A stretch of 16,902 nucleotides of DNA from Myxococcota bacterium. GTDB lineage: Bacteria; Myxococcota; Polyangia; GCA-2747355; JAKLHH01. Location of the stretch: positions 1 to 16,902 of the forward strand of contig JAKLHH010000034.1 in NCBI GenBank assembly GCA_022710245.1, written 5' to 3'. The position numbers and the translations under genes were made by a program. The notes under the pieces are model-generated. The model did not search any database. It had not been told where the DNA came from and saw only the letters and a program-made list of their open reading frames with translations. Of this stretch, positions 8,044-14,742 are shown in pieces (positions within the stretch are counted from its first letter, which is position 1; the number at the start of each line of letters is the position of its first letter).

Positions 8044-8167
8044 CACCGTCGACGATAGCCGCGCCGCGACGGGCTGCCAAGAGCCCGGGCAGGCTCACGT
8101 GCTGCGGGGCGCGGCGACAACATCCTGTTGAGTGGACCAGGGGGCGGTGCGAACATCGGCGCCATGG

Positions 8168-8296
8168 ATGACTCCAGCCGAGAGCGCGATCTCCTCGCCG
8201 CAGCTCTCCGAGCGCCCCGAGCTGCGCGACTGCGCGGGCCGCATCTCCGACCACACGCGCTTCCTCCACGAGGACGCACCGGAGGTGAGCTGGTGA
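8168..8296 (+). CDS. Possible 42-aa small ORF coupled to the metalloprotease gene
   Basis: The frame from ATG 8168 to TGA 8296 encodes 42 residues (starting MTPAESAISSPQLSERPE, ending EDAPEVSW). Nearly all third positions are G or C, as in the confirmed genes here, while the other plus-strand frame open over this stretch has poorer third positions. Its stop overlaps the GTG start of the next gene as GTGA, the arrangement also seen at 4883-4886. No Shine-Dalgarno sequence precedes the ATG; in-frame GTG codons at 8132 and 8147 are alternatives after a stop at 8129. It is soluble and acidic, with no known motif. It could be a leader ORF, a remnant of a larger gene, or chance. Confidence 0.4.
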   Translation: MTPAESAISSPQLSERPELRDCAGRISDHTRFLHEDAPEVSW

Positions 8297-9567
8297 GAGT
8301 CCGCATCGCCTGTGCGCGGCTCCTCGTCCTCGGTCTGGTGCTCCTGGCCGCAGCCCGTCCGCACGTCGCGCGCGCGGCGGACGTCGGCGAGATCGCGCTC
8401 CTCGAGGACACGGACGGCTCCATCAACGGGGCGGGCCTGTTCTACGCGGACTACCTCGGCAAGGCCTCCTGCGCCTTCTTCAAGACCCACGCGGAGAAGT
8501 ACGACGGGCTTGTCTTCTTCACCACCATCGCGCAGAACCCGCTCTTCGGGGTCCCTGCAGGCGCCCGGGTGCGGTCGCCGGCGAAGGGCATCGGGCTCGA
8601 CCTCTGGCCCGACGGCTCCAAGGGCTTCTGCACCAGCGGCCGCCTGCGGCACGCGATCCGCATGGGCGACCTCGCCGCGCTGCCGGACAGCCCGGACGGG
8701 CCGTACGCGCCGTCGCCGGGCATGAGCGGGGTCCAGGTGCTGGGTCACGAGCTCGGCCACCAGTGGCTGTCGTACGTCAACTTCAGCAAGGACGGCGAGA
8801 AGCACTGCCTGCTGCGAGGCTTCGTCTCCGCCTCGCAGGGTCCCACGTACGACTGCGACGGGCACGCCGTCTCGGACTTCGGCGTGCACTGGTCGCTCTA
8901 CCTGAACGGCGCGTCGCTGATGTGGGGCAGCGTGATCGAGGAGCTCGGGGACGGCAAGTTCCGGCTCTCCTACAAGGACGGCAAGTACACGCCGCTCGAT
9001 CAGTACCTGATGGGGCTCCGCCACCGCTCCGAGGTGCCGCCGCTCTTCCTGGTGAACACAGGCGACCTGAATGGCTCGCAGCAGGCCCCGCTGGAGCCGG
9101 GCAAGACGCTCGACGTGACGGGCACGCGCCTCGACCTCACCGTCGACGACATCATCAGCGCCGAGGGGCCGCGCGTGCCGGCCTCGGAGAGCTGCCACTG
9201 GAAGATGGCGTTCGTCATCATCCACGCGGCGGGCACGCCTCCGACGGCCGCGCAGATCGCCAAGGTCGACGCCTACCGCAAGCGCTGGGAGGCGTTCTAC
9301 CCCGCGGCCACCGACGGCAGGGGCTCGGTGGACACCACCCTCGCCGGCACCGGCCAGGGCACCAACGGGTGCCCGCCGAGCGGCGTCCAGCCCGACGGCG
9401 GCGCGCGGCGCGACCTCGGCCCGACGACCGGCGATGCGGCCGGGGCCGCCGCGCCAGCCTCGGGCTGTGGCTGCGAGGTGACGCCGGCCTCCCCCGCCGG
9501 CTCGGTGCTCCTGCTCTCCCTCCTCGCGGTGCTCGCGCTCCTTCGCCGGCGCCGCGCCGGGAGCTAG
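8293..9567 (+). CDS. Secreted HELGH metalloprotease-like protein with MYXO-CTERM tail
   Basis: The GTG at 8293 is chosen over the open frame from 8128: GGAGG lies seven bases upstream and a clean signal peptide follows (basic N-region, LLVLGLVLLAAA core, ARA cleavage site). The product has 424 residues. HELGH at 152-156 in GHELGHQW is a zinc-metalloprotease HExxH motif with both histidines and the Glu present. HW at 199-200 may supply a further ligand. The blocks SLMWGSVIEE and YTPLDQYLMGL with SEVPPLFLV recur in deltaproteobacterial secreted proteins of this type. Ten or more cysteines suggest disulfides. The C-terminus has GCGCEV, a hydrophobic helix LLLSLLAVLALL and RRRR, which is the MYXO-CTERM layout for surface sorting. 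Substrate unknown. The kinase remnant starts two bases after its stop. Confidence 0.85.
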   Translation: MRVRIACARLLVLGLVLLAAARPHVARAADVGEIALLEDTDGSINGAGLFYADYLGKASCAFFKTHAEKYDGLVFFTTIAQNPLFGVPAGARVRSPAKGIGLDLWPDGSKGFCTSGRLRHAIRMGDLAALPDSPDGPYAPSPGMSGVQVLGHELGHQWLSYVNFSKDGEKHCLLRGFVSASQGPTYDCDGHAVSDFGVHWSLYLNGASLMWGSVIEELGDGKFRLSYKDGKYTPLDQYLMGLRHRSEVPPLFLVNTGDLNGSQQAPLEPGKTLDVTGTRLDLTVDDIISAEGPRVPASESCHWKMAFVIIHAAGTPPTAAQIAKVDAYRKRWEAFYPAATDGRGSVDTTLAGTGQGTNGCPPSGVQPDGGARRDLGPTTGDAAGAAAPASGCGCEVTPASPAGSVLLLSLLAVLALLRRRRAGS

Positions 9568-9569
9568 CC

Positions 9570-9830
9570 ATGTCCGAGCTCTCCCCGGGCCAGCAGCTCG
9601 GCAACCTCTCGATCGTCGAGCTCCTCGGCAAGGGCGGCGTGGGCGCCGTCTACCTCGGCGTGCACCGGGAGCTTGAGCGACGGGTCGCGATCAAGGTGCT
9701 CAGGCGCCAGGCCGCGCGGGCTCAGGGCGAATTCGGGTCCATACCGACCAGGTACGCCGCCAGCAGGCGAACCCCCAGGCTCGCCGGAGGCGGTGGCGTG
9801 GGCGGGGCGGGCGGAGGCTGGATGAAGTAG
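9570..9830 (+). pseudogene. Truncated Ser/Thr protein kinase (N-lobe only)
   Basis: The frame begins as a Pkn/Hanks-type kinase. The ATG at 9570 has GGAG seven bases upstream and follows the protease stop by two bases. The Gly-rich loop LGKGGVGAVYLG (19-30) and VAIK with the ATP-binding Lys 42 are intact. Kinase similarity then stops near residue 51-54 (about 9720-9731). What follows to the TAG at 9828-9830 is Gly- and Arg-rich, uses codons rare elsewhere here (ATA, AGG, CGA), and runs antisense to the next gene. The alphaC Glu, HRD, DFG and APE motifs are missing and I find no matching C-lobe elsewhere in the window. The remnant cannot be catalytic. Causes could be a deletion, an inversion or insertion breakpoint, or an assembly join. 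Confidence 0.8.
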
Positions 9831-10204
9831 ACCCGGCTCACGCTGCCGTCCGTGTTCAGGCGCAGGTAGTGAGGACTGGCCCTGGTGGCCCCGGCCTCGA
9901 AGACCTCCTGCTTGGCCTGCCGTTCCTGCTCGGCGATCCACCGCGCCTCCGCCTGCTGGGTCTGAGCTGTCACGACCGGGGCGTGCGTCCAAGTCGGGGC
10001 GGGCGCCAGCGACGAGCAGCCTCCCGCGGACAGGAGGAGCGGCACCGCAAGGGCCGCGGCCACGAGCTTACCGCTCCTGGCGACGACGCGGTTGAGGCCG
10101 CGCCCTCGCGCTGCACCAGGCGCCGGGGAACCGGGCGCTGCCTGGGCAGCGGCGTTCCCCAGGAGCAACAGGGCGGTGGTGGCAAAGGCGACGGCGGTGC
10201 GCAT
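9722..10204 (-). CDS. Exported protein with two leader-like segments, unknown function
   Basis: This is a 160-aa protein. The ATG at 10204 has GGAGG five bases upstream. Residues 1-23 form a signal peptide (AVAFATTALLLL, then AAAQAA). After a Pro/Arg-rich linker a second hydrophobic stretch at 47-60 ends in LSAGGC (Cys 63), like a lipoprotein signal. An in-frame GTG at residue 48 (10061-10063) has AGGAG ten bases upstream and could start a 113-aa form. The remainder has a short amphipathic helix rich in Gln and Glu (TQQAEARWIAEQERQAKQEV), one basic beta-like part and a proline run (QPPPAPPTPPPP). I do not recognise the family. Its 3' end overlaps the broken kinase frame, so it could itself be altered at the C-terminus by the same breakpoint. 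Confidence 0.65.
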   Translation of the reverse strand: MRTAVAFATTALLLLGNAAAQAAPGSPAPGAARGRGLNRVVARSGKLVAAALAVPLLLSAGGCSSLAPAPTWTHAPVVTAQTQQAEARWIAEQERQAKQEVFEAGATRASPHYLRLNTDGSVSRVYFIQPPPAPPTPPPPASLGVRLLAAYLVGMDPNSP

Positions 10205-10427
10205 CTCTTCCTCCGTGGCAAGCGCGCAGCGTGAGCAGCAAGCGGCAGGCCAGGACAAACCCTCTGTGGGCGCAGGAGAGCAGCCACGGACGGTCATCGA
10301 TTTGCGAGGCCCCTGTCGCGGGGCTGCTGAGCACCCGTGCCCGCTCACTCCACCTCGAGGCGGCGAAGCCGGTGTTCGGGGAGGTCTCCGGCGTCCCGGC
10401 GAGCCGGCGCCGAAGCCCGACGGACGC

Positions 10428-11144
10428 TCAGCGCGCGAGCTCGGCGAGCGGGCCCTTCTCGAGGAGGTGCGGCCGCAGCTCCGCCCAGCGGATCAGGTAC
10501 CGTCCGGGCGGCGCGCAGGCCTGCACCGCGTGCGGGAGGTCGAGCTCGTAGCGGAAGGTGAGCCCCTGCGCGCCGACCTCCAGCTGGTCGAGCTCCTTGA
10601 CCCCGAAGCTCCCGCTCATCTCCACCTCGGCGCACTCGCCCTTGCGGGCCTTCTTGAGCTCCGCCTGGAGGAGCCGGTCGAGGCGCGCGGCGAGCGCCGC
10701 CATCGACGCGGGCTTGAGGACCTCCTTCGCCCCGAGCCGGACGCCGGTGCGCACGTCGAGGACGTAGTGCTCGGTGTTGCCGCTCGGGTAGGCCGCTGTC
10801 CCCGAGAGGAAGATGTCGAGGTCGAGGATGCCGCGGGCGTTGTGGTTGACCTTGAAGCCCACCTCGTCGAGCCAGTCGTCGTCCTTGCCGAGCTGGGCGG
10901 GGCGAGTCTTGCTCTTCAGGATCGCCTCGATCTTGGCTGCCACCGCCGGGGCCGTGATGCCCTTCACCAGCGGGTAGCTGATCTTGATCGGGTCCTTCTT
11001 CTCCGATCCCTTGCGCGCCACCGTGCGGCGCTGCGCGACCACGGTGACCGCGTCCGGCGCCGGCGCGGCGAGCGCGACGTCGAGGGCGAGGGTGAGGGTG
11101 ATCAGCGCGAGTGAGAGGGTGAGCGTGCTCGGTGTGATCCGCAT
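10428..11144 (-). CDS. Secreted DUF3298/RsiV-like domain protein
   Basis: This is a 238-aa protein. The ATG at 11144 starts a hydrophobic signal peptide (TLTLSLALITLTLALDVALAA). No good ribosome binding site is visible, and a GTG 15 bases upstream (11159) is an alternative. The mature part follows the order of DUF3298/RsiV-type domains: ISYPLVKGITAPAVAAKIEA, a central DLDIFLSGTAAYPSGNTEHY, YVLDVRTGVRLGAKEVLKPA, and QGLTFRYEL then RYLIRWAELRPHLLEKGPL at the end. These domains are extracytoplasmic and in RsiV bind lysozyme. Nothing here shows that activity, since no membrane anchor or anti-sigma part is present. It lies 100 bases after the knottin-bearing lipoprotein gene on the same strand and may be cotranscribed with it. 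Confidence 0.75.
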   Translation of the reverse strand: MRITPSTLTLSLALITLTLALDVALAAPAPDAVTVVAQRRTVARKGSEKKDPIKISYPLVKGITAPAVAAKIEAILKSKTRPAQLGKDDDWLDEVGFKVNHNARGILDLDIFLSGTAAYPSGNTEHYVLDVRTGVRLGAKEVLKPASMAALAARLDRLLQAELKKARKGECAEVEMSGSFGVKELDQLEVGAQGLTFRYELDLPHAVQACAPPGRYLIRWAELRPHLLEKGPLAELAR

Positions 11145-11244
11145 GCGGCATGGGATCACGGCGCCGGCGGCGCTGTCAACCGGCTCGGCCGGCTCGGCCT
11201 CGCGCTCCAACTCGATCCTCCACATCGTGTTTCAACGTGATCGG

Positions 11245-13509
11245 TCAGTCGATGGTCCAGCGCGCGCAGTGCCCGTTCACGCACTGGTACTTGGGGTAGT
11301 CGCAGCAGTCCGGCGACTGCGTGCACTTGTCGAACTCCTTCGCGCAGCCGGTCGTGGTCGCGCCGCAGACCGGGCTCGCCGCGCCGGGCGCCTGGCTGCA
11401 GAACCCTCCGCAGCACTCGTCGCCGCCCTCGCAGGACTGCCCGTCGGCCTTGCAGGGGTCGGCGACCCAGAAGCCGCGCGAGTTCCCCGCCATCAGCTCC
11501 TGCGCGGGCAGGTAGAAGGCCGGGTGGCTCGGATCCGAGCCCGCGGTGGGGTTCAGGTCGATGGCCGCGATCCACAGCTTGCGCGTCGTCGGCGTCTGGG
11601 TGAGGTCGTGCTCTCGCGGGTCACTCCACCAGGGATCGATGGTGGCCACGTTCCCGTACAGCCGCCGGCTGGTGAAGACCACCCAGGCGTAGCCGCCCGA
11701 CGCGATCGGACAGATGGTCGGCTCGTAGCCGAGGACGGTGTCGTCGGCGTGGTCGCCCGCCCCGGCGGGCAAGGTGGAGACCCCGCTGGCGTTCTTGCCG
11801 TTCAGCCGCGCGAGCGCGGCCACGGTGCCGCTCGCCAGATCGACCCAGCGCAGCTCGCCGCGCGCGCCATAGCGCGTGGCGAAGAACTCTCCCGAGGTGT
11901 TGCCGGGGAGCTCCACCTGGAAGACGACCGCGCCGCTCGTCGGCCAGAAGGCGGGCCAGCCCGGCCGGTCCGCGGCCGTGCCATGGTAGACGAGCTTGGG
12001 GTTGCTGAACGCCTTCGTGCTCGCGTCGAAGTCCATCACCACGAGCTTGGTGCCGTCGCCCGGCCCGCTCGCCGCGTCGCCTGGCCCTCCATAGAAGTTG
12101 AAGGCGACCCGCTTGCCGCTCGGCGCGAACGCCGGGAAGCCCGCCTGCGTCACGAAGGAGGTGAGCCCGGTCGCGGTGACCTCCTGGCCGCTCGCCATCT
12201 CGTAGAGCGCCGAGTCCCCCGTGTTCGCGCCGCCCGGGATGGGCGCCGCGTTGCCCAGCCCGAGGCTGCCGTCCGGGGTCATGCCGATCCAGCCGAGCCG
12301 GCCGATGGTGGAGGCCGCGTACACCGTCTCCTGGTAGCCGTTCTTCAGATCATAGGAGCTGGTGGCGGCGTAGTCCTCGCCGTGCTGCACCACCATCCGG
12401 CTGCCGCCCGCCGCGACCGAGTGACAGACGCGGCACTCGCCGGCGCCGCCGTTCTTGCCGGCGACCAGCACCGGGTCCGTCGAGCCGCCCTTGATCGCCA
12501 GCGTGGCGCCGCCGAACATGCCGTCGCCGCCCAGCGCGCCGCCGTAGTTCTTCGCCAGGTTGGTGCCGTAGGACTGGTAGTAGACCGTCCCCCGCAGGCT
12601 GCCGCGCGCGATGGTCCAGGTCTCGACGAGCGGACCGTAGGCGACGCCGCCGGACGCCACCGTCACCTTGACGGAGAGGGTGCCGCCGGCCGCCGACCGC
12701 GTCGCGGCCTTCCAGACGTCCTGCGGGAGCGGGTGGCGCACCAGCGGCGCGCCCGCGGCGAGCGCGGCGGGTCGCCCGAAGTAGCCCTTCCACTCGAACT
12801 GCGGCGCGCTGAGCTGGATCAGCACGCCGTCGCCGGTGCCCTGCGGCAGCTCGCTCCACTGGAGGAGCGGCGCCAGCACGCCCAGGGGCCAGACCGTCTG
12901 ATCATAAGGATAGAGGAGCTTGAGGCCAGACGCGGTCGTCGCCCCGTCGAGGAGCGTCACCAGCTCGGGGGTGACCGCGGGGCCGAGGCCCTCGCCGCCG
13001 ACCCCGCCGAAGCCGCCGGGCCCCGGGTTGCCGTTCTGCTGGGTGGCGCCGTTCTGTTGCAGCTTGAGCAGGACGGTGATCGTCGTGCCCGCGCTGAGGC
13101 TGCCGACGCTGGCGGTGACCTTCGTCTGGCCGGCCAGGTTGCCCGAGGGGGTGAAGAGGCCGCTGCCCGTGATGCTGCCCAGCGCGCCCTGCTCCAGCGA
13201 CCACTGCGCCGTGACGGCGGGGCCGCCGAGCCTGGCGACCAGCTGCACGGTGGGCACCGGCTTGCCGCTCTCGATGACCAGCTGCGGATCCGTCGGGGTG
13301 ATGGTGAGCGTCGCGGCCTCGCCGGCGCGCGGCAGATCCGCCGCCACACCGTCGCGCTCCTGCGCCGCGTCGACCGCCGCGTCGGGACCGCCAGAGGTGG
13401 TGCCCGTGCAGGCAGCGAGGGTGAACGCGAGGGTGAGCGAGAGTGAGGCCCGGAGCGCGGTCGGGAGCGCGCCACTGCGGCGGCGGCGGGGGCGGGGACG
13501 GCGCGACAT
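11245..13509 (-). CDS. Lipoprotein with CxxCH heme motif and two C-terminal knottin-like modules
   Basis: This is a 754-aa protein. The ATG at 13509 is chosen for the strong GAGGAGGT upstream; the open frame extends 22 codons further without such a site. A very basic N-region and hydrophobic core end in the lipobox LAAC (Cys 34). Residues 55-135 look like a bacterial Ig-like domain (TLTITPTDPQLVIESGKPV, GLFTPSGNLAGQTKVTAS). A Gly-rich linker (NPGPGGFGGVGGEGLG) follows. The main body resembles TolB/WD40-like propeller sequence (GWIGMTPDGSLGLG, FPAFAPSGKRVAFNF, RPGWPAFWPTSGAVVFQVE). CRVCH at 359-363 is a covalent heme attachment motif. Residues 686-748 hold two modules with C-x6-C-x5-CC spacing. 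It is probably a surface lipoprotein; whether it carries heme depends on cytochrome c maturation. No catalytic role can be read from the sequence. Confidence 0.87.
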   Translation of the reverse strand: MSRRPRPRRRRSGALPTALRASLSLTLAFTLAACTGTTSGGPDAAVDAAQERDGVAADLPRAGEAATLTITPTDPQLVIESGKPVPTVQLVARLGGPAVTAQWSLEQGALGSITGSGLFTPSGNLAGQTKVTASVGSLSAGTTITVLLKLQQNGATQQNGNPGPGGFGGVGGEGLGPAVTPELVTLLDGATTASGLKLLYPYDQTVWPLGVLAPLLQWSELPQGTGDGVLIQLSAPQFEWKGYFGRPAALAAGAPLVRHPLPQDVWKAATRSAAGGTLSVKVTVASGGVAYGPLVETWTIARGSLRGTVYYQSYGTNLAKNYGGALGGDGMFGGATLAIKGGSTDPVLVAGKNGGAGECRVCHSVAAGGSRMVVQHGEDYAATSSYDLKNGYQETVYAASTIGRLGWIGMTPDGSLGLGNAAPIPGGANTGDSALYEMASGQEVTATGLTSFVTQAGFPAFAPSGKRVAFNFYGGPGDAASGPGDGTKLVVMDFDASTKAFSNPKLVYHGTAADRPGWPAFWPTSGAVVFQVELPGNTSGEFFATRYGARGELRWVDLASGTVAALARLNGKNASGVSTLPAGAGDHADDTVLGYEPTICPIASGGYAWVVFTSRRLYGNVATIDPWWSDPREHDLTQTPTTRKLWIAAIDLNPTAGSDPSHPAFYLPAQELMAGNSRGFWVADPCKADGQSCEGGDECCGGFCSQAPGAASPVCGATTTGCAKEFDKCTQSPDCCDYPKYQCVNGHCARWTID
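11266..11454 (-). other. Tandem inhibitor-cystine-knot-like cysteine modules
   Basis: This part of the 754-aa lipoprotein encodes two six-cysteine modules. Module 1 (residues 686-715) is C-x6-C-x5-CC-x3-C-x10-C, beginning CKADGQSCEGGDECCGGFC. Module 2 (722-748) is C-x6-C-x5-CC-x6-C-x4-C, beginning CAKEFDKC and containing DCC. The C-C-CC-C-C order and loop sizes are those of inhibitor cystine knots such as framework VI/VII conotoxins. The fold is inferred from spacing only. Confidence 0.6.
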
Positions 13510-13559
13510 CGAGCACCTCCTCAGCTGGTGATCGTGGAGAGGGTCAGTGTACTCGCGCG

Positions 13560-13575
13560 ATGGCGTGCACGCCAT
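13560..13575. promoter_or_regulatory. Perfect 16-bp palindrome in a divergent promoter region
   Basis: ATGGCGTGCACGCCAT is its own reverse complement. It sits 51 bases upstream of the ATG of the knottin-bearing lipoprotein gene and 108 bases upstream of the HEAT-repeat gene, between the two divergent starts. The position suits an operator for a dimeric regulator. No sigma-70 promoter is convincing nearby (TACACT on the minus strand is the best -10-like hexamer, with no partner -35). Confidence 0.4.
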
Positions 13576-13683
13576 GAGGTAGGTCCCCTAGGCTCCACCT
13601 GAGATCGACGCGAGCTCCACGTCGGATCTAGTCGAGCGCCGCGCCAACGCGCTACGATGCGGGTGCAGCACGGAGGCCGGATC

Positions 13684-14718
13684 ATGAGCGGGACCAAGTC
13701 GGGACGGCCGAGCATCGACCAGCTGATGGACGACCTGCAGCGCGCCAGGTCGCCCGAGGAGCTCTACCGGCTGGCAGACGACACGGCCCTCCAGGTCCCC
13801 AACCCCCTCGACCTCGACGGCACCTTCTCGGACGCCCACAGTGCGCGCGTGCTCCTCTGCGCCGTCTACGCCGGGCCGGCGCAGCTCCGCGAGGGGCTCG
13901 CGCGCCACGATCGCCAGCTCCAGGGCGCCGCGCTCGAGCTGGCCAGCAAGCTCGTCCCGCCCGCTGCCCTCGAGGTGGCGCTCGGCTGCGTGCAGCACGC
14001 CACGCCGGACGAGCGCGATGCGTCTGACGAGTGCGACGAGGACCTCTGGCGGAGGTCCTGCTTCCTGCTCGGCCGCTCCCCTGACGACCGCGCCCTCGCG
14101 GCGCTGCTCGCCGCGCTCGACGCCGGGGTCGCCATCCCCTACGCCGCCTTCGAGCCGCGCGCCCACCCGCGCCTCTGCCAGGAGCTGTGCGTGCGGCTGC
14201 AGCGGCGCGCGGCGCTCGACCCGGATCTCGACGACGCGCTGGCCGAGGAGCTGCTGGAGCTCTTCCGCGTGGTCGGGCTGCTCCACGACGAGCGGGCGCT
14301 GCCGGTCCTCGCGCAGCTCTGCGGGCACCAGCACCCCAAGCTGCGCGCGGCCTCCGCCGCGGCCCTCGGCGAGCTCGGCGGCGCGCCGGCCATGGAGGCG
14401 CTGCTGCCGCTCCTCGACGATCCCTCCGAGGAGGTGCGCGAGGAGGTGGTGCGCGCGGTCTTCCGCGTCCGACCGACAGGGGCCTTCCAGCTCCTCGAGG
14501 CCCGCGTCTCGCCCGGTCGCCCCGGGCACGACCTCGAGCTCGGGCGCCACGTCCTCGCCTGCCTCATCTACGACGCCGAGGCGCGCCGCCACGGCTGGGC
14601 CGGCGAGGCGACGGGCGCGAGCCGCGACCCTCGCTGGCACGAGCTGGCGCGGCGCTGGAGCCAGGTGCCGCAGCTCCACGAGGCCGCCGCGTCGTTCCTC
14701 GACCTCGTGGCGCGCTAG
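13684..14718 (+). CDS. HEAT-repeat protein
   Basis: This is a 344-aa soluble protein. The ATG at 13684 is chosen over an in-frame ATG at 13657 because GGAGG lies seven bases before it. The chain is helical throughout, with paired-helix repeats. The clearest is HPKLRAASAAALGELGG followed by AMEALLPLLDDPSEEVREEVVRAV at about 217-265, a standard HEAT_2 pair. An earlier weaker pair is SPDDRALAALLAALDAG. There is no signal peptide and no catalytic motif. HEAT proteins generally act as protein-binding scaffolds, and the partner is unknown here. It stands alone on the plus strand, divergent from the lipoprotein gene and convergent with the beta-helix gene, whose stop is 24 bases away. Confidence 0.82.
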   Translation: MSGTKSGRPSIDQLMDDLQRARSPEELYRLADDTALQVPNPLDLDGTFSDAHSARVLLCAVYAGPAQLREGLARHDRQLQGAALELASKLVPPAALEVALGCVQHATPDERDASDECDEDLWRRSCFLLGRSPDDRALAALLAALDAGVAIPYAAFEPRAHPRLCQELCVRLQRRAALDPDLDDALAEELLELFRVVGLLHDERALPVLAQLCGHQHPKLRAASAAALGELGGAPAMEALLPLLDDPSEEVREEVVRAVFRVRPTGAFQLLEARVSPGRPGHDLELGRHVLACLIYDAEARRHGWAGEATGASRDPRWHELARRWSQVPQLHEAAASFLDLVAR

Positions 14719-14742
14719 ATCGCCCGAGCCCTCCCCTCGCGC

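Noticed and set aside
5704..8058. Plus-strand open frame of about 784 codons
   Set aside because: It mirrors the TPR gene almost exactly; the minus-strand frame has the hydrophobic segment, TPR helices and C-terminal domain, this one has none.
8081..8096. GAGCC/GGCTC inverted repeat between the TPR gene and the 42-aa ORF as an operator
   Set aside because: Five-base arms around a six-base spacer are too short to distinguish from chance at this GC content.
9723..9734. CAGGGCGAATTC at the kinase break, with its reverse complement also at 2621-2632, resembling a cloning-vector junction
   Set aside because: The usual TA-cloning flank is AAGGGCGAATTC, so the match is not exact. A shared 12-mer is expected by chance in a window this size, and the copy at 2621 shows no disruption around it.
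10309..10324. GCCCC/GGGGC hairpin with six-base loop as a terminator
   Set aside because: The stem is only five pairs and no T-run follows on either strand; such hairpins are common in GC-rich DNA.
10984..13446. Plus-strand open frame of about 820 codons
   Set aside because: It is antisense to the 754-aa lipoprotein, which has a strong ribosome binding site, lipobox, CxxCH and cysteine modules.
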